This document shows, one piece after another, positions 44,851 to 53,183 of a DNA stretch of 63,698 nucleotides. Origin of the DNA: an uncultured Acidobacteriota bacterium (GTDB lineage: Bacteria > Acidobacteriota > Vicinamibacteria > Vicinamibacterales > CAVVIG01); assembly GCA_902825985.1 (NCBI GenBank), contig CADEDC010000030.1, positions 1-63,698 of the forward strand. The letters are read 5' to 3'. The notes beneath the pieces are model-generated. The model did not search any database and was not told the origin of the DNA. It worked only from the letters and a program-made list of their open reading frames with translations. Position numbers and translations under genes: made by a program. The number at the start of each line of letters is the position of its first letter. The first letter of the stretch is position 1.

Positions 44851-46200
44851 TCAGTGCGGTGCGTCTTCGACCAGTTCGATGCGCCGCCACGCGCCGCTGC
44901 GGAAGCGCAGGAAGAGCACCAGGGCGAGCAGTCCGAGGTAGATCAGCAGCCACAGGACCGCGTGCTGCTCGGTGCCGCCAAGGCGGCGCACCGTGACCCA
45001 GCTGCCGGGCACGAACACCAGCCAGGCCAGCACCCCGCGCGACCACATGGCGTAGGCGGTGTCACCGGCCGCCCGCAGCGCCTCGCCGGTGGTGATGCCG
45101 GCAGCGTCGAAGAGCTGCCACAAGGCCGAGAACATCAGCATCCGTACACCCACCCGCAGGAACAGCGGGCCGTTCTCGCCGGCCGGCGTGAAGAAGTAGA
45201 GCAGCTGATCGGGCACCAGCACGTAGGCCACGCCGATCAGGCACATCCACGCCGCCGCCACCGCGAACGTCAGGCGCAGGATGCCCGGCACGGCATCCCG
45301 GTCGCCGCCGCCGATCGCCTGGCCGACCAGGATGGCGCCGGCGGAGCTGATCGCCAGCGCCGGCATGAACGAGAACGAGTTCAGCTGCAGCACGGCCATC
45401 ATCGCCGCCAGGCTGACGGTGCCGAGTCCGGCGACGACGATGTTGATGAAGACGATGAAGGCGAAGAACTCGAACGACCAGTTCAGTCCGGCCGGCGTTC
45501 CGAAACGGAGGAGTCGCAGGAACTCCCGGCCGCTGAGCCGGACCGCGTCGGCGCTCCGCCTGGTGCGCAGGAACACGACGAGGAAGGCGACGAAGGCCAG
45601 GCTGGTGGAGATGGCGCTCGCCCACGCGGCGCCGGCGACGCCCCAGGCCGGAAATCCCAGGTGGCCGTCGATGAGCAGCCAGTTGAACAGGACGTTCATG
45701 ATCATCGCCGAGACGTTCACCTTCATCCCGACGGTGGTGTTGCCGGTTCCGCCAAAGTAGTTGGCCAGCGCCTCGTTGCCGACGGTGGTGCCGGTGGAGA
45801 GCAGCCGTATGGAGAGATAGCCGAGCATCAGCCGCTCGACGTCCGGCGTGTAGTCGGTCGCCGCCAGCAGTCGTGGCAGCAGTGGCAGCGCCGCCAGCGT
45901 CAGCGCCTGCGCGCCGACCGCCACCCACAGCCCGTACCAGCCGAAGCGGCGGGCGCCGGCGGCGTCACCCTTCCCGGTGAGTTGTGAGCTGAAGCTGGCG
46001 ATGACGAACGTCAGGCCCATCGGGAAGATGAAGGCGGCGACGGCATTCATGCTGCCGGTGGTCGCCGCCGCCAGTGCATCCTCCCCGAGGTGCGCGACCA
46101 TCAGCGCGTCGGCGAGGCCGACGACCACCTGGGTGGATCGCGACACGACGATCGGCCAGGCCAGGCTGAGCAGGGTCGTGAGGCGGGACGGGTGCGGCAT
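44851..46200 (-). CDS. MATE-family efflux transporter
   Basis: A 449-residue inner-membrane protein with about twelve hydrophobic helices in two homologous halves, the MATE layout. Helix 1 reads LLSLAWPIVVSRSTQVVVGL, followed by ADALMVAHLGEDALAAATT, typical of the family. MATE pumps export cationic drugs or metabolites using Na+ or H+ gradients; the substrate here is unknown. I chose the ATG at 46200 because it sits right before helix 1, and a TATCGT box (46218-46213, minus strand) lies 12 bp upstream. The frame continues to 46359 but encodes Arg/Ala-rich text. It is transcribed toward the membrane protein gene and preceded by the exported AhpD-like gene on the same strand. Confidence 0.92.
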   Translation of the reverse strand: MPHPSRLTTLLSLAWPIVVSRSTQVVVGLADALMVAHLGEDALAAATTGSMNAVAAFIFPMGLTFVIASFSSQLTGKGDAAGARRFGWYGLWVAVGAQALTLAALPLLPRLLAATDYTPDVERLMLGYLSIRLLSTGTTVGNEALANYFGGTGNTTVGMKVNVSAMIMNVLFNWLLIDGHLGFPAWGVAGAAWASAISTSLAFVAFLVVFLRTRRSADAVRLSGREFLRLLRFGTPAGLNWSFEFFAFIVFINIVVAGLGTVSLAAMMAVLQLNSFSFMPALAISSAGAILVGQAIGGGDRDAVPGILRLTFAVAAAWMCLIGVAYVLVPDQLLYFFTPAGENGPLFLRVGVRMLMFSALWQLFDAAGITTGEALRAAGDTAYAMWSRGVLAWLVFVPGSWVTVRRLGGTEQHAVLWLLIYLGLLALVLFLRFRSGAWRRIELVEDAPH

Positions 46201-46306
46201 CGGGAAACAGCAACGATACCGCACCCTCGCGGTCCCAGCGACTCGCGCCTCGCTCGCGAGGCAGGCCGCCGCGCCGGCGCGGCGGTCCGCTGGCGCGACC
46301 GGCCGA

Positions 46307-47545
46307 TCAGAACACCGGGAACCTCTCGTCGTCCGGCTCGTGCTGGACACCGTAGGCATTGAGCGACAAGGAGATGGCGCGATAGTCGGCGGTCGTGAAG
46401 ACGCCGCTCATCACCCACGGAATCCCGAAGCGATCGACCAGCGCCGTCCACGTCGCGTCGGAGACGACGCCGTCGCGGAAGATCTCGTCGGACGCCCTCA
46501 GGATCGTCGCTTCGATCGGGTCCCAGGCCGGCGCGGTCGGACCGAGTGCGATGTTCTTCGGCTCGAGCCCCCATTCGCGGGCCCGCCCGACCGAGCCGAC
46601 ATGCTGCGCCCACTCGTACTCCGAGCGGCAGTTCCAACCCATGCGCAGGATCAGCATCTCGCGATGCCGCGGCGTGACCGGCGACCGCTGCAGGATGAAC
46701 GTCTGCCGCGGGCTCCAGTTGCGGCTCAGCTCCGGATACAGTCCGAACGTCCGGCCGACGGCGATGCCGCGCCCGGGCGGCGCCACCGCGCGGGCGACCG
46801 TGAGCGGCGCTTCCCGAGGCGGCACCGTCACCCGGTAGGCGACGGTGGACGGCAGGCGGTCGGCATTGCCGCTGTCCGGCTGCACCCCGAAGGTGTTGTA
46901 GATCAGCGACAGCACCATGAAGTGGTTGGCGGTCTCGACCGCGTCCATCAGGTGGAACAGATCGAACGACTTCGCCAGCGCCGCCCACGTCGCGTCCGTC
47001 ACCGACGCGTTGCGGTGCAGCTGATCGCTCATGGCGAGCAGCGTCGCGTCGAACGGGTCGAGCCCGGTCGCCGCCGGACCTTCGGCGATGCGCGTCAGGT
47101 CGGCGTTGCTCAGGCCGGCGGTGCGGGCGCGCGGTGCATGCTGCGACCACAGGTACTGACTGCCATTCAGCCAGGCGGCCCGCAGGATCAGCAGTTCGCG
47201 ATGCTTCGGCGTGAGCCGCGAGTCGGCGGACAAGTAGATCGTGTAGGGCATGACGCCGTCGAACAGTTCCGGCACCCGGAGCAGCGTGAGGGCGGCGTTG
47301 TCGGGCGTGCCATAGCGTGCATGCTTCTCGACGAGCGCCTTCTGTGCGTCGGTCCACTCCGTTGCCGCGAGCGGCGCGATGCGGCGCGCCGCCGGCGTCG
47401 GCTGCCGTGCGCCCGGGAGATCGACGGTCGTCTGCGCCCGTGCCGTGCCGCCGGCGAGGGCGATGGTCGTGAGCAGTGCGGTGGCGGTCATCAGCCGCCG
47501 GTGGTGCCGGCGCGGCGCCGGACGGACGAAGGCAGAGTGCAGCAT
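46307..47545 (-). CDS. Exported double carboxymuconolactone decarboxylase/AhpD-like protein
   Basis: A 412-residue protein with a signal peptide (about residues 1-37, after an Arg-rich n-region, ending GTARAQ). Two AhpD-fold repeats follow. The first contains LTPKHRELLILRAAWLNGSQ and YLWSQHAPRARTAGL, the second VTPRHREMLILRMGWNCRSE and YEWAQHVGSVGRAREWGL. Both keep the ExxH-like WxxH element but lack the CxxC pair of true AhpD peroxidase partners, so a lyase-type or unknown role is more likely than thiol chemistry. Periplasmic location is unusual for this fold. A TAGAAT box lies 7 bp before the ATG at 47545 with no Shine-Dalgarno sequence; an ATG at 47491 would shorten the signal peptide. Confidence 0.82.
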   Translation of the reverse strand: MLHSAFVRPAPRRHHRRLMTATALLTTIALAGGTARAQTTVDLPGARQPTPAARRIAPLAATEWTDAQKALVEKHARYGTPDNAALTLLRVPELFDGVMPYTIYLSADSRLTPKHRELLILRAAWLNGSQYLWSQHAPRARTAGLSNADLTRIAEGPAATGLDPFDATLLAMSDQLHRNASVTDATWAALAKSFDLFHLMDAVETANHFMVLSLIYNTFGVQPDSGNADRLPSTVAYRVTVPPREAPLTVARAVAPPGRGIAVGRTFGLYPELSRNWSPRQTFILQRSPVTPRHREMLILRMGWNCRSEYEWAQHVGSVGRAREWGLEPKNIALGPTAPAWDPIEATILRASDEIFRDGVVSDATWTALVDRFGIPWVMSGVFTTADYRAISLSLNAYGVQHEPDDERFPVF

Positions 47546-47999
47546 GCGGTGGATTCTAGCCGCTTTGCCAGGTCGCCGACATTCCGGCGTGCAGGTAGGG
47601 ATGAATTCCGCCGCCGGCTCCGGGCTTCCGGCATTCGAGCGCGGCGCCGCGCCGGTTTCCGCGGCTTTGCCGCGCCTGCAAAAGGGGTACGTCCCTTGAA
47701 TGGTGGTGGCCCATACGCCCGGGCCGGCCCGATGGAGGCACAGCGATCGGCCCGGCCGGTCTGCCGGTGCAGGCCCGGGCATCATCGGCCGCCCGGAACG
47801 GACGTTGTCCCTTGGTCTCGCGAAAGCCTCACGAACGATGGACATCCGTCGCGGCACCGCCACGGACGGCTGTACCTGTGCCGTTGCGGCCGATCTCGCC
47901 GATCCGCGAGGCGGCGGCACGCCGGTGCACGCGGCGCGCCGCGGGGCGGTGCCGGATCCTCGAGCGTGAAGACGGGGGATGAAGGGCGATGAGGGATCG
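47546..47999. other. Intergenic region before the respiratory array
   Basis: A 454-bp divergent gap with no supported gene. It holds a TAGAAT box for the leftward gene (47558-47553), a tight hairpin CGCGGC/GCCGCG with TTT loop (47660-47674), and an inverted repeat AAGGG...CCCTT just after it, together resembling a REP-like element. I found no FNR box (TTGAT-N4-ATCAA) and no clear promoter for the cco genes, though one must lie here or read through. Confidence 0.5.
47553..47558 (-). promoter_or_regulatory. Leaderless-type -10 box of the AhpD-like gene
   Basis: On the minus strand TAGAAT ends seven bases before the ATG at 47545; no Shine-Dalgarno sequence is present. Confidence 0.4.
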
Positions 48000-50342
48000 A
48001 TGACCCAGACCGTTCGCTACGACGACCGCACTCCGCGGCTGTTCTTCCTGGCGGCTCTCGTCTGGGCCGTCGTCGGCATGCTCGTCGGCGTCCTCATCGC
48101 GGCGATGCTGTTCATGCCGGCCCTGAACGTCGCGCCCTACCTCACGTTCGGCCGTCTGCGCCCGCTCCATACCAACGCCGTCATCTTCGCGTTCTGCGGC
48201 AACATCATCTTTGCCGGTACCTATCATTCGATGCAGCGGCTGCTGAAGACGCGCCTCTTCAGCGACCTGCTGTCGAAGGTCCACTTCTACGGCTGGCAGC
48301 TGCTCATCGTGGTGGCCGCGGTGGCGCTGGTCAACGGCAACACGCAGGGCAAGGAGTACGCCGAGCTGCCGTGGCTGCTCGACATCGTCATCGCCATCCT
48401 CTGGGTGATTTTCGCGGTCAACTTCTTCGGCACCATCGCCATCCGGCGCGAGCGGCACATCTACGTCGCCATCTGGTTCTATATCGCCACCATCGTCGCT
48501 GTCGCCATCCTGCACATCGGCAACAGCATCGCCGTGCCCTATTCGCTGCTCGGCAGCTACCCGGCCTATGCCGGCGTCAAGGACGCGCTGATGCAGTGGT
48601 GGTACGGCCACAACGCCGTCGCCTTCTTCCTGACCACGCCGTTCCTCGGTCTCATGTACTACTACCTGCCCAAGGCGGCCGAGCGGCCGGTCTTCAGCTA
48701 CCGGCTGTCGATCATGCACTTCTGGTCGCTGGTGTTCGTCTACATCTGGGCCGGTCCGCACCACCTGCACTACTCGGCGGTCCCCGAGTGGGCGTCGACG
48801 CTCGGGATGCTGTTCTCGCTGATCCTCTGGATGCCGTCGTGGGGCGGCATGGTGAACGGCTTCTTCACGCTGCGCGGCGCGTGGCACAAGGTGCGCGAGG
48901 ATCCCATCCTCAAGTTCATGGTGGTCGCGGTCACCTACTACGGCATGTCCACCTTCGAGGGGCCGATGATGTCGATCAAGTCGGTGAATGCGGTGTCGCA
49001 CTTCACCGACTGGACGATCGGCCACGTGCATGCCGGGGCGCTCGGCTGGAATGCCTTTCTGTCGTTCGGCATCCTGTACTGGGTCGTGCCGCGCCTGTGG
49101 AAGACGCCGCTGTACTCGACGCGACTGGCGACGTTCCACTTCTGGGTGTCGACGGTCGGCCTGATCGCCTATCAGGTGTCGATGTGGGTGGCCGGCATCA
49201 CGCAGTGGGCGATGTGGCGTGCGTTCGAGCCCGACGGCCGCCTCGTCTACCCGGACTTCATCGAGACCGTCCTTCGCCTGGTGCCGATGTACGAGGTCCG
49301 CCTCGTCGGCGGGCTGCTCTTCTTCGGCGGCCTCCTCGTGGGCGGCTGGAACCTGGTCCAGACGATCCGCAGCGCGCCGGCCGACTACGCCGTCGAGCCC
49401 GACGTCGAGGCGCCGCCGCTCGTCGTCGACACGGTGGTGCCGGGCGCCGTCACGCCGGCCAATACCTACGACCACGCCTTCTATGCCCTGCAGCACGCGA
49501 TGCGCCACGGCGTCCACCGCATGCTCGAGGCCCGCATCGTCACGTTCACGGTGCTCACCGCGCTCGCGCTGGCGGTCGGCTCGCTGGCCGAATCGATCCC
49601 GATGTTCTTCAACAAGGAGAACGTCAAGGAGATCGCGAGCGTCAAGCCGTACACGCCGCTCGAGGTCGTCGGCCGCGACATCTACATCCGGGAAGGCTGC
49701 TACAACTGCCACTCGCAGATGGTCCGCCCCTTCCGCTACGAGACCGAGCGCTACGGTGAGTACTCGAAGGCCGGCGAGTACGTCTACGACCATCCGTTCC
49801 AGTGGGGGTCGAAGCGCACCGGTCCCGACCTGCAGCGCGTCGGCGGCAAGTATCCGTCGCTGTGGCACGTCCGCCACATGGCGCAGCCGGCGTCGACGAC
49901 GCCCGGCTCGATCATGCCGGCCTATCCGCACCTGCTGACCAGCGGGTTCGACACCGGCCTGATCGGCGCGAAGCTCCGCGCCCTGCGGACCGTCGGCGTG
50001 CCGTACAGCGACGGCGAGATCGACACGGCGGTCGCCGCCATGCGCACGCAGGCCGGCACGATTGCCGCCGAGGTCGAGTCCCAGCAGGGACCCACCGGCC
50101 TCGCCGACAAGGAGATCATCGCCCTCACCGCCTACTTGCAGCGCCTCGGCACCGACATCCGCTGGAGACGGCCGGCGACACAGGCGCCCTATAGCGCGAC
50201 GCTGCAGGCGCCGGCGACGCCGGCGACGCCGTCGACCCCGCGCGACGCCACCGCAGCGGAACGCGCCGCTCCGGCGGCAGCGACGGTACCCGCCGTTCAG
50301 CCGTCGACGCCCGCCGGCGTGCGCGGCGGTCCAACGGAGTAG
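48000..50342 (+). CDS. ccoN: cbb3-type cytochrome c oxidase, fused subunits I and II (CcoNO)
   Basis: A 780-residue inner-membrane protein joining the haem-copper catalytic subunit (about 1-470) to the monohaem cytochrome c subunit CcoO (about 500-720). CcoN hallmarks are RPLHTNAVIFAF for low-spin haem, WWYGHNAVAFFLT and GPHHLHYSAVP with the copper-ligand histidines, and HFTDWTIGHVHAGALGW for haem b3. The CcoO part has its own helix and the haem c site CYNCHSQMVRP near residue 567. It reduces O2 to water and pumps protons. A Pro/Ala/Thr tail ends the protein. I chose the ATG at 48000 over 47979 because of GAGGGA upstream and family length. First gene of the array; ccoQ follows after 3 bp. Confidence 0.93.
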   Translation: MTQTVRYDDRTPRLFFLAALVWAVVGMLVGVLIAAMLFMPALNVAPYLTFGRLRPLHTNAVIFAFCGNIIFAGTYHSMQRLLKTRLFSDLLSKVHFYGWQLLIVVAAVALVNGNTQGKEYAELPWLLDIVIAILWVIFAVNFFGTIAIRRERHIYVAIWFYIATIVAVAILHIGNSIAVPYSLLGSYPAYAGVKDALMQWWYGHNAVAFFLTTPFLGLMYYYLPKAAERPVFSYRLSIMHFWSLVFVYIWAGPHHLHYSAVPEWASTLGMLFSLILWMPSWGGMVNGFFTLRGAWHKVREDPILKFMVVAVTYYGMSTFEGPMMSIKSVNAVSHFTDWTIGHVHAGALGWNAFLSFGILYWVVPRLWKTPLYSTRLATFHFWVSTVGLIAYQVSMWVAGITQWAMWRAFEPDGRLVYPDFIETVLRLVPMYEVRLVGGLLFFGGLLVGGWNLVQTIRSAPADYAVEPDVEAPPLVVDTVVPGAVTPANTYDHAFYALQHAMRHGVHRMLEARIVTFTVLTALALAVGSLAESIPMFFNKENVKEIASVKPYTPLEVVGRDIYIREGCYNCHSQMVRPFRYETERYGEYSKAGEYVYDHPFQWGSKRTGPDLQRVGGKYPSLWHVRHMAQPASTTPGSIMPAYPHLLTSGFDTGLIGAKLRALRTVGVPYSDGEIDTAVAAMRTQAGTIAAEVESQQGPTGLADKEIIALTAYLQRLGTDIRWRRPATQAPYSATLQAPATPATPSTPRDATAAERAAPAAATVPAVQPSTPAGVRGGPTE

Positions 50343-50345
50343 ACG

Positions 50346-50570
50346 ATGCTGCCGGACCTCGCCACCAGCCTGTCGACGACGCTGGCCGTCGCGTCACTGC
50401 TGTTCTTCGTCGCCGTCTACATCGTCGTCGCCGTCAGGGTGTTCAGGGCCGACCCCGACGAACTGGCTGCGCATGCCCGAATGGCCCTCGAGCCACCGCT
50501 GTCGTCGCTGCCAGGGTCGCGGGCGGACCGCGGCGCCGCACCGCCTGGCGCCGGCCCGTCGCGAGGATAG
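50346..50570 (+). CDS. ccoQ: cbb3 oxidase small subunit CcoQ-like
   Basis: A 74-residue protein with one transmembrane helix (LAVASLLFFVAVYIVVAVRV, about residues 13-33) and a cytosolic tail rich in Pro and Gly. Position between ccoNO and ccoP, the size, and the FRADPDELAAHA motif after the helix fit the CcoQ stability subunit. Sequence conservation in this family is low, so the call rests mainly on context. It starts 3 bp after the ccoNO stop codon and ends 12 bp before ccoP. Confidence 0.75.
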   Translation: MLPDLATSLSTTLAVASLLFFVAVYIVVAVRVFRADPDELAAHARMALEPPLSSLPGSRADRGAAPPGAGPSRG

Positions 50571-50582
50571 GGAGAGCGGACC

Positions 50583-51170
50583 ATGACACAGTACGACGAC
50601 CGCGTCCTCCACGAACTCGACGGGATCAAGGAATACGACAACCCGATGCCCGGCTGGTTGATGGCCATCTGGTGGGGCTCGCTCATCTTCTCTGGCGCCT
50701 ACCTGATGTTCTTCGCCCTCAGCTTCGGCGAGGGCACGATGGAGGCGGAGTACCGCCAGCAGACGCAGTCCGCCATCGCCTCGGTGCAGGCCTACGTCGA
50801 TGCGCATCCGCTGGTGCCGCCGAAGCCCGCCGAACTGCTCGCCGGCGCCGGCAACGAGGCGGTCATCGATCTCGGCGCCTCGCGCTTCGCGCGGTCGTGC
50901 GCGGCGTGCCACGGCGAGCAGGCGCAGGGGCTCATCGGCCCGAACCTCACCGACGATCGGTGGCTCCACGGCGGATCCGTCGAGCAGATCTTCCAGACCG
51001 TCGCCAAAGGCTGGCCGGCGAAGGGGATGCCGCCGTGGGGACGGGCGCTGCCGCCCGAGGAACTGTCGGCCCTCGTGTCGTACATCCGCAGCCGGCAGGC
51101 GACGAACCCGCCGAATCCGCGCGCCGCCGAAGGCGACCAGGTCATGCCTGAACCGTTGCCGGCGCAGTGA
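50583..51170 (+). CDS. ccoP: cbb3 oxidase cytochrome c subunit CcoP, single haem
   Basis: A 195-residue membrane-anchored cytochrome c. The family opening DDRVLHELDGIKEYDNPMPG and WWGSLIFSGAYLMFF gives the CcoP_N domain and helix. One CAACH haem site lies near residue 105, with a Met ligand candidate in KGMPPWG. Usual CcoP has two haem c domains; only one is present here and the length is correspondingly short. CcoP delivers electrons from soluble or membrane cytochrome c to CcoO. GGAG precedes the ATG. The next gene starts 1 bp after the stop. A monohaem CcoP may reflect direct docking to the adjacent alternative complex III. Confidence 0.9.
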   Translation: MTQYDDRVLHELDGIKEYDNPMPGWLMAIWWGSLIFSGAYLMFFALSFGEGTMEAEYRQQTQSAIASVQAYVDAHPLVPPKPAELLAGAGNEAVIDLGASRFARSCAACHGEQAQGLIGPNLTDDRWLHGGSVEQIFQTVAKGWPAKGMPPWGRALPPEELSALVSYIRSRQATNPPNPRAAEGDQVMPEPLPAQ

Positions 51171-51171
51171 G

Positions 51172-52647
51172 ATGACGATGTCTGCGAGCGCCTATCCATC
51201 AGACCGATCGGGACCGGGGGCCGTCGCGCCGTCGCATGATCGCGTGTTCGACGTCGCGCCGCCGGACGAACTGCTGTACAGCCTGTCGGCCGACGGCAAG
51301 CGGCGGTTCATGCATCCGGTCGTGCACAAGGGGCACTACTGGCGGATCCGCCGGCGGATCGCCGCGGCGCTGATGGTGATGTTCTTCGCCCTGCCGCTGA
51401 TCCGCGTCGGCGGCTACCCGGCGGTGTTCTTCGATCTCGCCGCGAGACGGACGCACCTCTTCGGGACGACGTTTCATCCGACCGAGAGCGTCGTGCTCTT
51501 CGCCTTCGGTTTCGCGGTCGTGGTGACGGTGTTCTTCGTCGGCTCGACCTTCGGTCGCGTCTGGTGCGGGTTCGGCTGTCCGCAGACCGTCTACCTGGAG
51601 TTCCTGTTCCGGCCGATCGAAGCCTGGATTGAAGGCGGCCCGGCCAGGCAACGGGGCCTGAACCGCGAGCCGTGGAGCCCGCGCAAGATCCGGATCAAGG
51701 CGTTCAAGTACGGTGTCTTCGGCCTCATCGCGCTGGTGATGGCGACGAACTTCGTCGCCTACTTCACGAGCTGGTCGGCGCTCGGTCCAGGCCTGCTCCA
51801 CGCGCCGTGGCAATGGACCAGCGCGCTGTTCACGATCGCCGCGGTCGCCGGGCTCATCGTCTTCGACTTCGGCTGGTTCCGCGATCAGATGTGCACGATT
51901 GCCTGCCCGTACGGCCGCCTGCAGAACGTCCTCGCCGACACGGACACCCTGCTGGTGGCCTACGACACGGCGCGCGGCGAGCCGAGGACCCGGTCGCGCG
52001 AGCTGCGGCCGGGGGCCGGCGCCTGCGTCGACTGCAACGCCTGCGTCGCCGCCTGTCCGACCGGCGTCGACATCCGGCGCGGGCTCCAGGTCGAATGCAT
52101 CGGCACAGCACAGTGCGTCGACGCCTGCGACGAGGTGATGCGCAAGCTGGGGCGGCCGACCGGGCTGATCACCTTCACGTCCGAACGCGCCCAGCACGGC
52201 GGCAGCCACCGCCTCTGGCGGCCACGCAATCTGGCGTATCTCGCGCTGATGGTCGTGGCGTGGGGCGCGTTCGCCGTTCTCATCGCGACGCGCGCCGACG
52301 CGCTCGTCGAAGTCGTCCGCGGCGGCCGCGAACCCTACCGCGTCCTCAATTCCGGCGACGTCGCCAACCAGCAGCGCTTCAGGTTCACGAACCAGCTGCA
52401 GGAACCGCAGCGCTTCACCATCGAGGTGCTCGAGCCTCGCGACATCTCGCTCGTCACGAGCGAATCGCCGGTCGTGGTGGCGGGCGAACAGGTGGTCACC
52501 GTGAACGCGGTGGCGACCGTGCCGCGCCGGCGGTTCACGGACGGACAGGCGAACGTCCGCTACCTCGTGACGTCGGACCGCGGCTTCCGCCAGGAGATCG
52601 ATTTCCTGCTCCTCGGACCCTTCGGCCCGCCAGGAGAGGTCCGATGA
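51172..52647 (+). CDS. ccoG: CcoG (FixG/RdxA) iron-sulfur copper-handling protein
   Basis: A 491-residue inner-membrane protein needed for cbb3 assembly, acting as a cupric reductase by family knowledge. About five helices are present. The N-terminal 4Fe-4S-type site VWCGFGCPQTVYLE and CTIACPYGRLQNV are followed by the ferredoxin-like motifs CVDCNACVAACPTGVDI and CIGTAQCVDACDEVMRKLG. The C-terminal 100 residues form the FixG Ig-like domain (FTIEVLEPRDISLVTSESPV). The ATG at 51172 overlaps no gene and starts one base after ccoP; an ATG at 51178 is an alternative. Its stop overlaps the ccoH start by 4 bp. Confidence 0.93.
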   Translation: MTMSASAYPSDRSGPGAVAPSHDRVFDVAPPDELLYSLSADGKRRFMHPVVHKGHYWRIRRRIAAALMVMFFALPLIRVGGYPAVFFDLAARRTHLFGTTFHPTESVVLFAFGFAVVVTVFFVGSTFGRVWCGFGCPQTVYLEFLFRPIEAWIEGGPARQRGLNREPWSPRKIRIKAFKYGVFGLIALVMATNFVAYFTSWSALGPGLLHAPWQWTSALFTIAAVAGLIVFDFGWFRDQMCTIACPYGRLQNVLADTDTLLVAYDTARGEPRTRSRELRPGAGACVDCNACVAACPTGVDIRRGLQVECIGTAQCVDACDEVMRKLGRPTGLITFTSERAQHGGSHRLWRPRNLAYLALMVVAWGAFAVLIATRADALVEVVRGGREPYRVLNSGDVANQQRFRFTNQLQEPQRFTIEVLEPRDISLVTSESPVVVAGEQVVTVNAVATVPRRRFTDGQANVRYLVTSDRGFRQEIDFLLLGPFGPPGEVR

Positions 52648-53183
52648 AGCTGTTCCGGCTGCTGTCCGAGTATCGCTGGCCGATCTACATCGGCGGGCAC
52701 CTGACGCTGTCGGTGGTGGCCTGTGGCGTGCTCGTGTGGGTGGCGACGCGTCCCGATGCACCGCGCCCGATTGCCGGCTACTACCGGGCGGCGCAGACGT
52801 GGGATGCCGACGAAGGGGTGCAGGAGGCCAGCCGTCAGCTCGGCTGGACGGTCCGCTACGACGTGGCGACCGGCCTGCCGCACTACCCGGGGATGCCGCG
52901 TCCGGTCGACGTCACCGTCACCGATCGCGAGCGCCGGCCGGTCGCCGGTCTGGTCGGCGAACTGGTCGCGATTCGCGCGTCCGACGCCCGCCCCAACGCC
53001 GCCGGCGAACTGGTGGCGGTGCCGACGGCACCCGGACGCTACCGCACCTTGATACGCCTCGACGATCCCGGCACCTGGGAGTTCCGTCTCGATACCCGTC
53101 AACAGGCGATGCGCTTCGTGCACGTCGCCCGCTTCAGCGTGCCCGCCGACCCGGCCGGCGCGCCGGGAGTCGGGACGCGATGA
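52644..53183 (+). CDS. ccoH: CcoH (FixH)-like cbb3 assembly protein
   Basis: A 179-residue single-pass membrane protein. The helix is at about residues 14-34 (IYIGGHLTLSVVACGVLVWV), followed by a periplasmic beta-sandwich with the FixH pattern (YYRAAQTWDADEGVQEASRQ near the start, GRYRTLIRLDDPGTWEFRLD near the end). CcoH stabilises the CcoP-containing intermediate and interacts with the copper pump. GGAGAGG precedes the ATG. It overlaps ccoG and ccoI by 4 bp each, so translation is coupled. Confidence 0.88.
   Translation: MKLFRLLSEYRWPIYIGGHLTLSVVACGVLVWVATRPDAPRPIAGYYRAAQTWDADEGVQEASRQLGWTVRYDVATGLPHYPGMPRPVDVTVTDRERRPVAGLVGELVAIRASDARPNAAGELVAVPTAPGRYRTLIRLDDPGTWEFRLDTRQQAMRFVHVARFSVPADPAGAPGVGTR

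Noticed and set aside
39872..45046. A 1724-codon open frame on the minus strand across the 969-residue and membrane protein genes
   Set aside because: It encodes Arg/His/Pro/Gln-rich text with no family, lies antisense to well-supported genes, and is explained by high GC with third-position bias that removes antisense stops.
47829..49931. A 700-codon antisense frame opposite ccoNO
   Set aside because: His/Asp/Arg-rich shadow of the oxidase gene; no start signal and no family.
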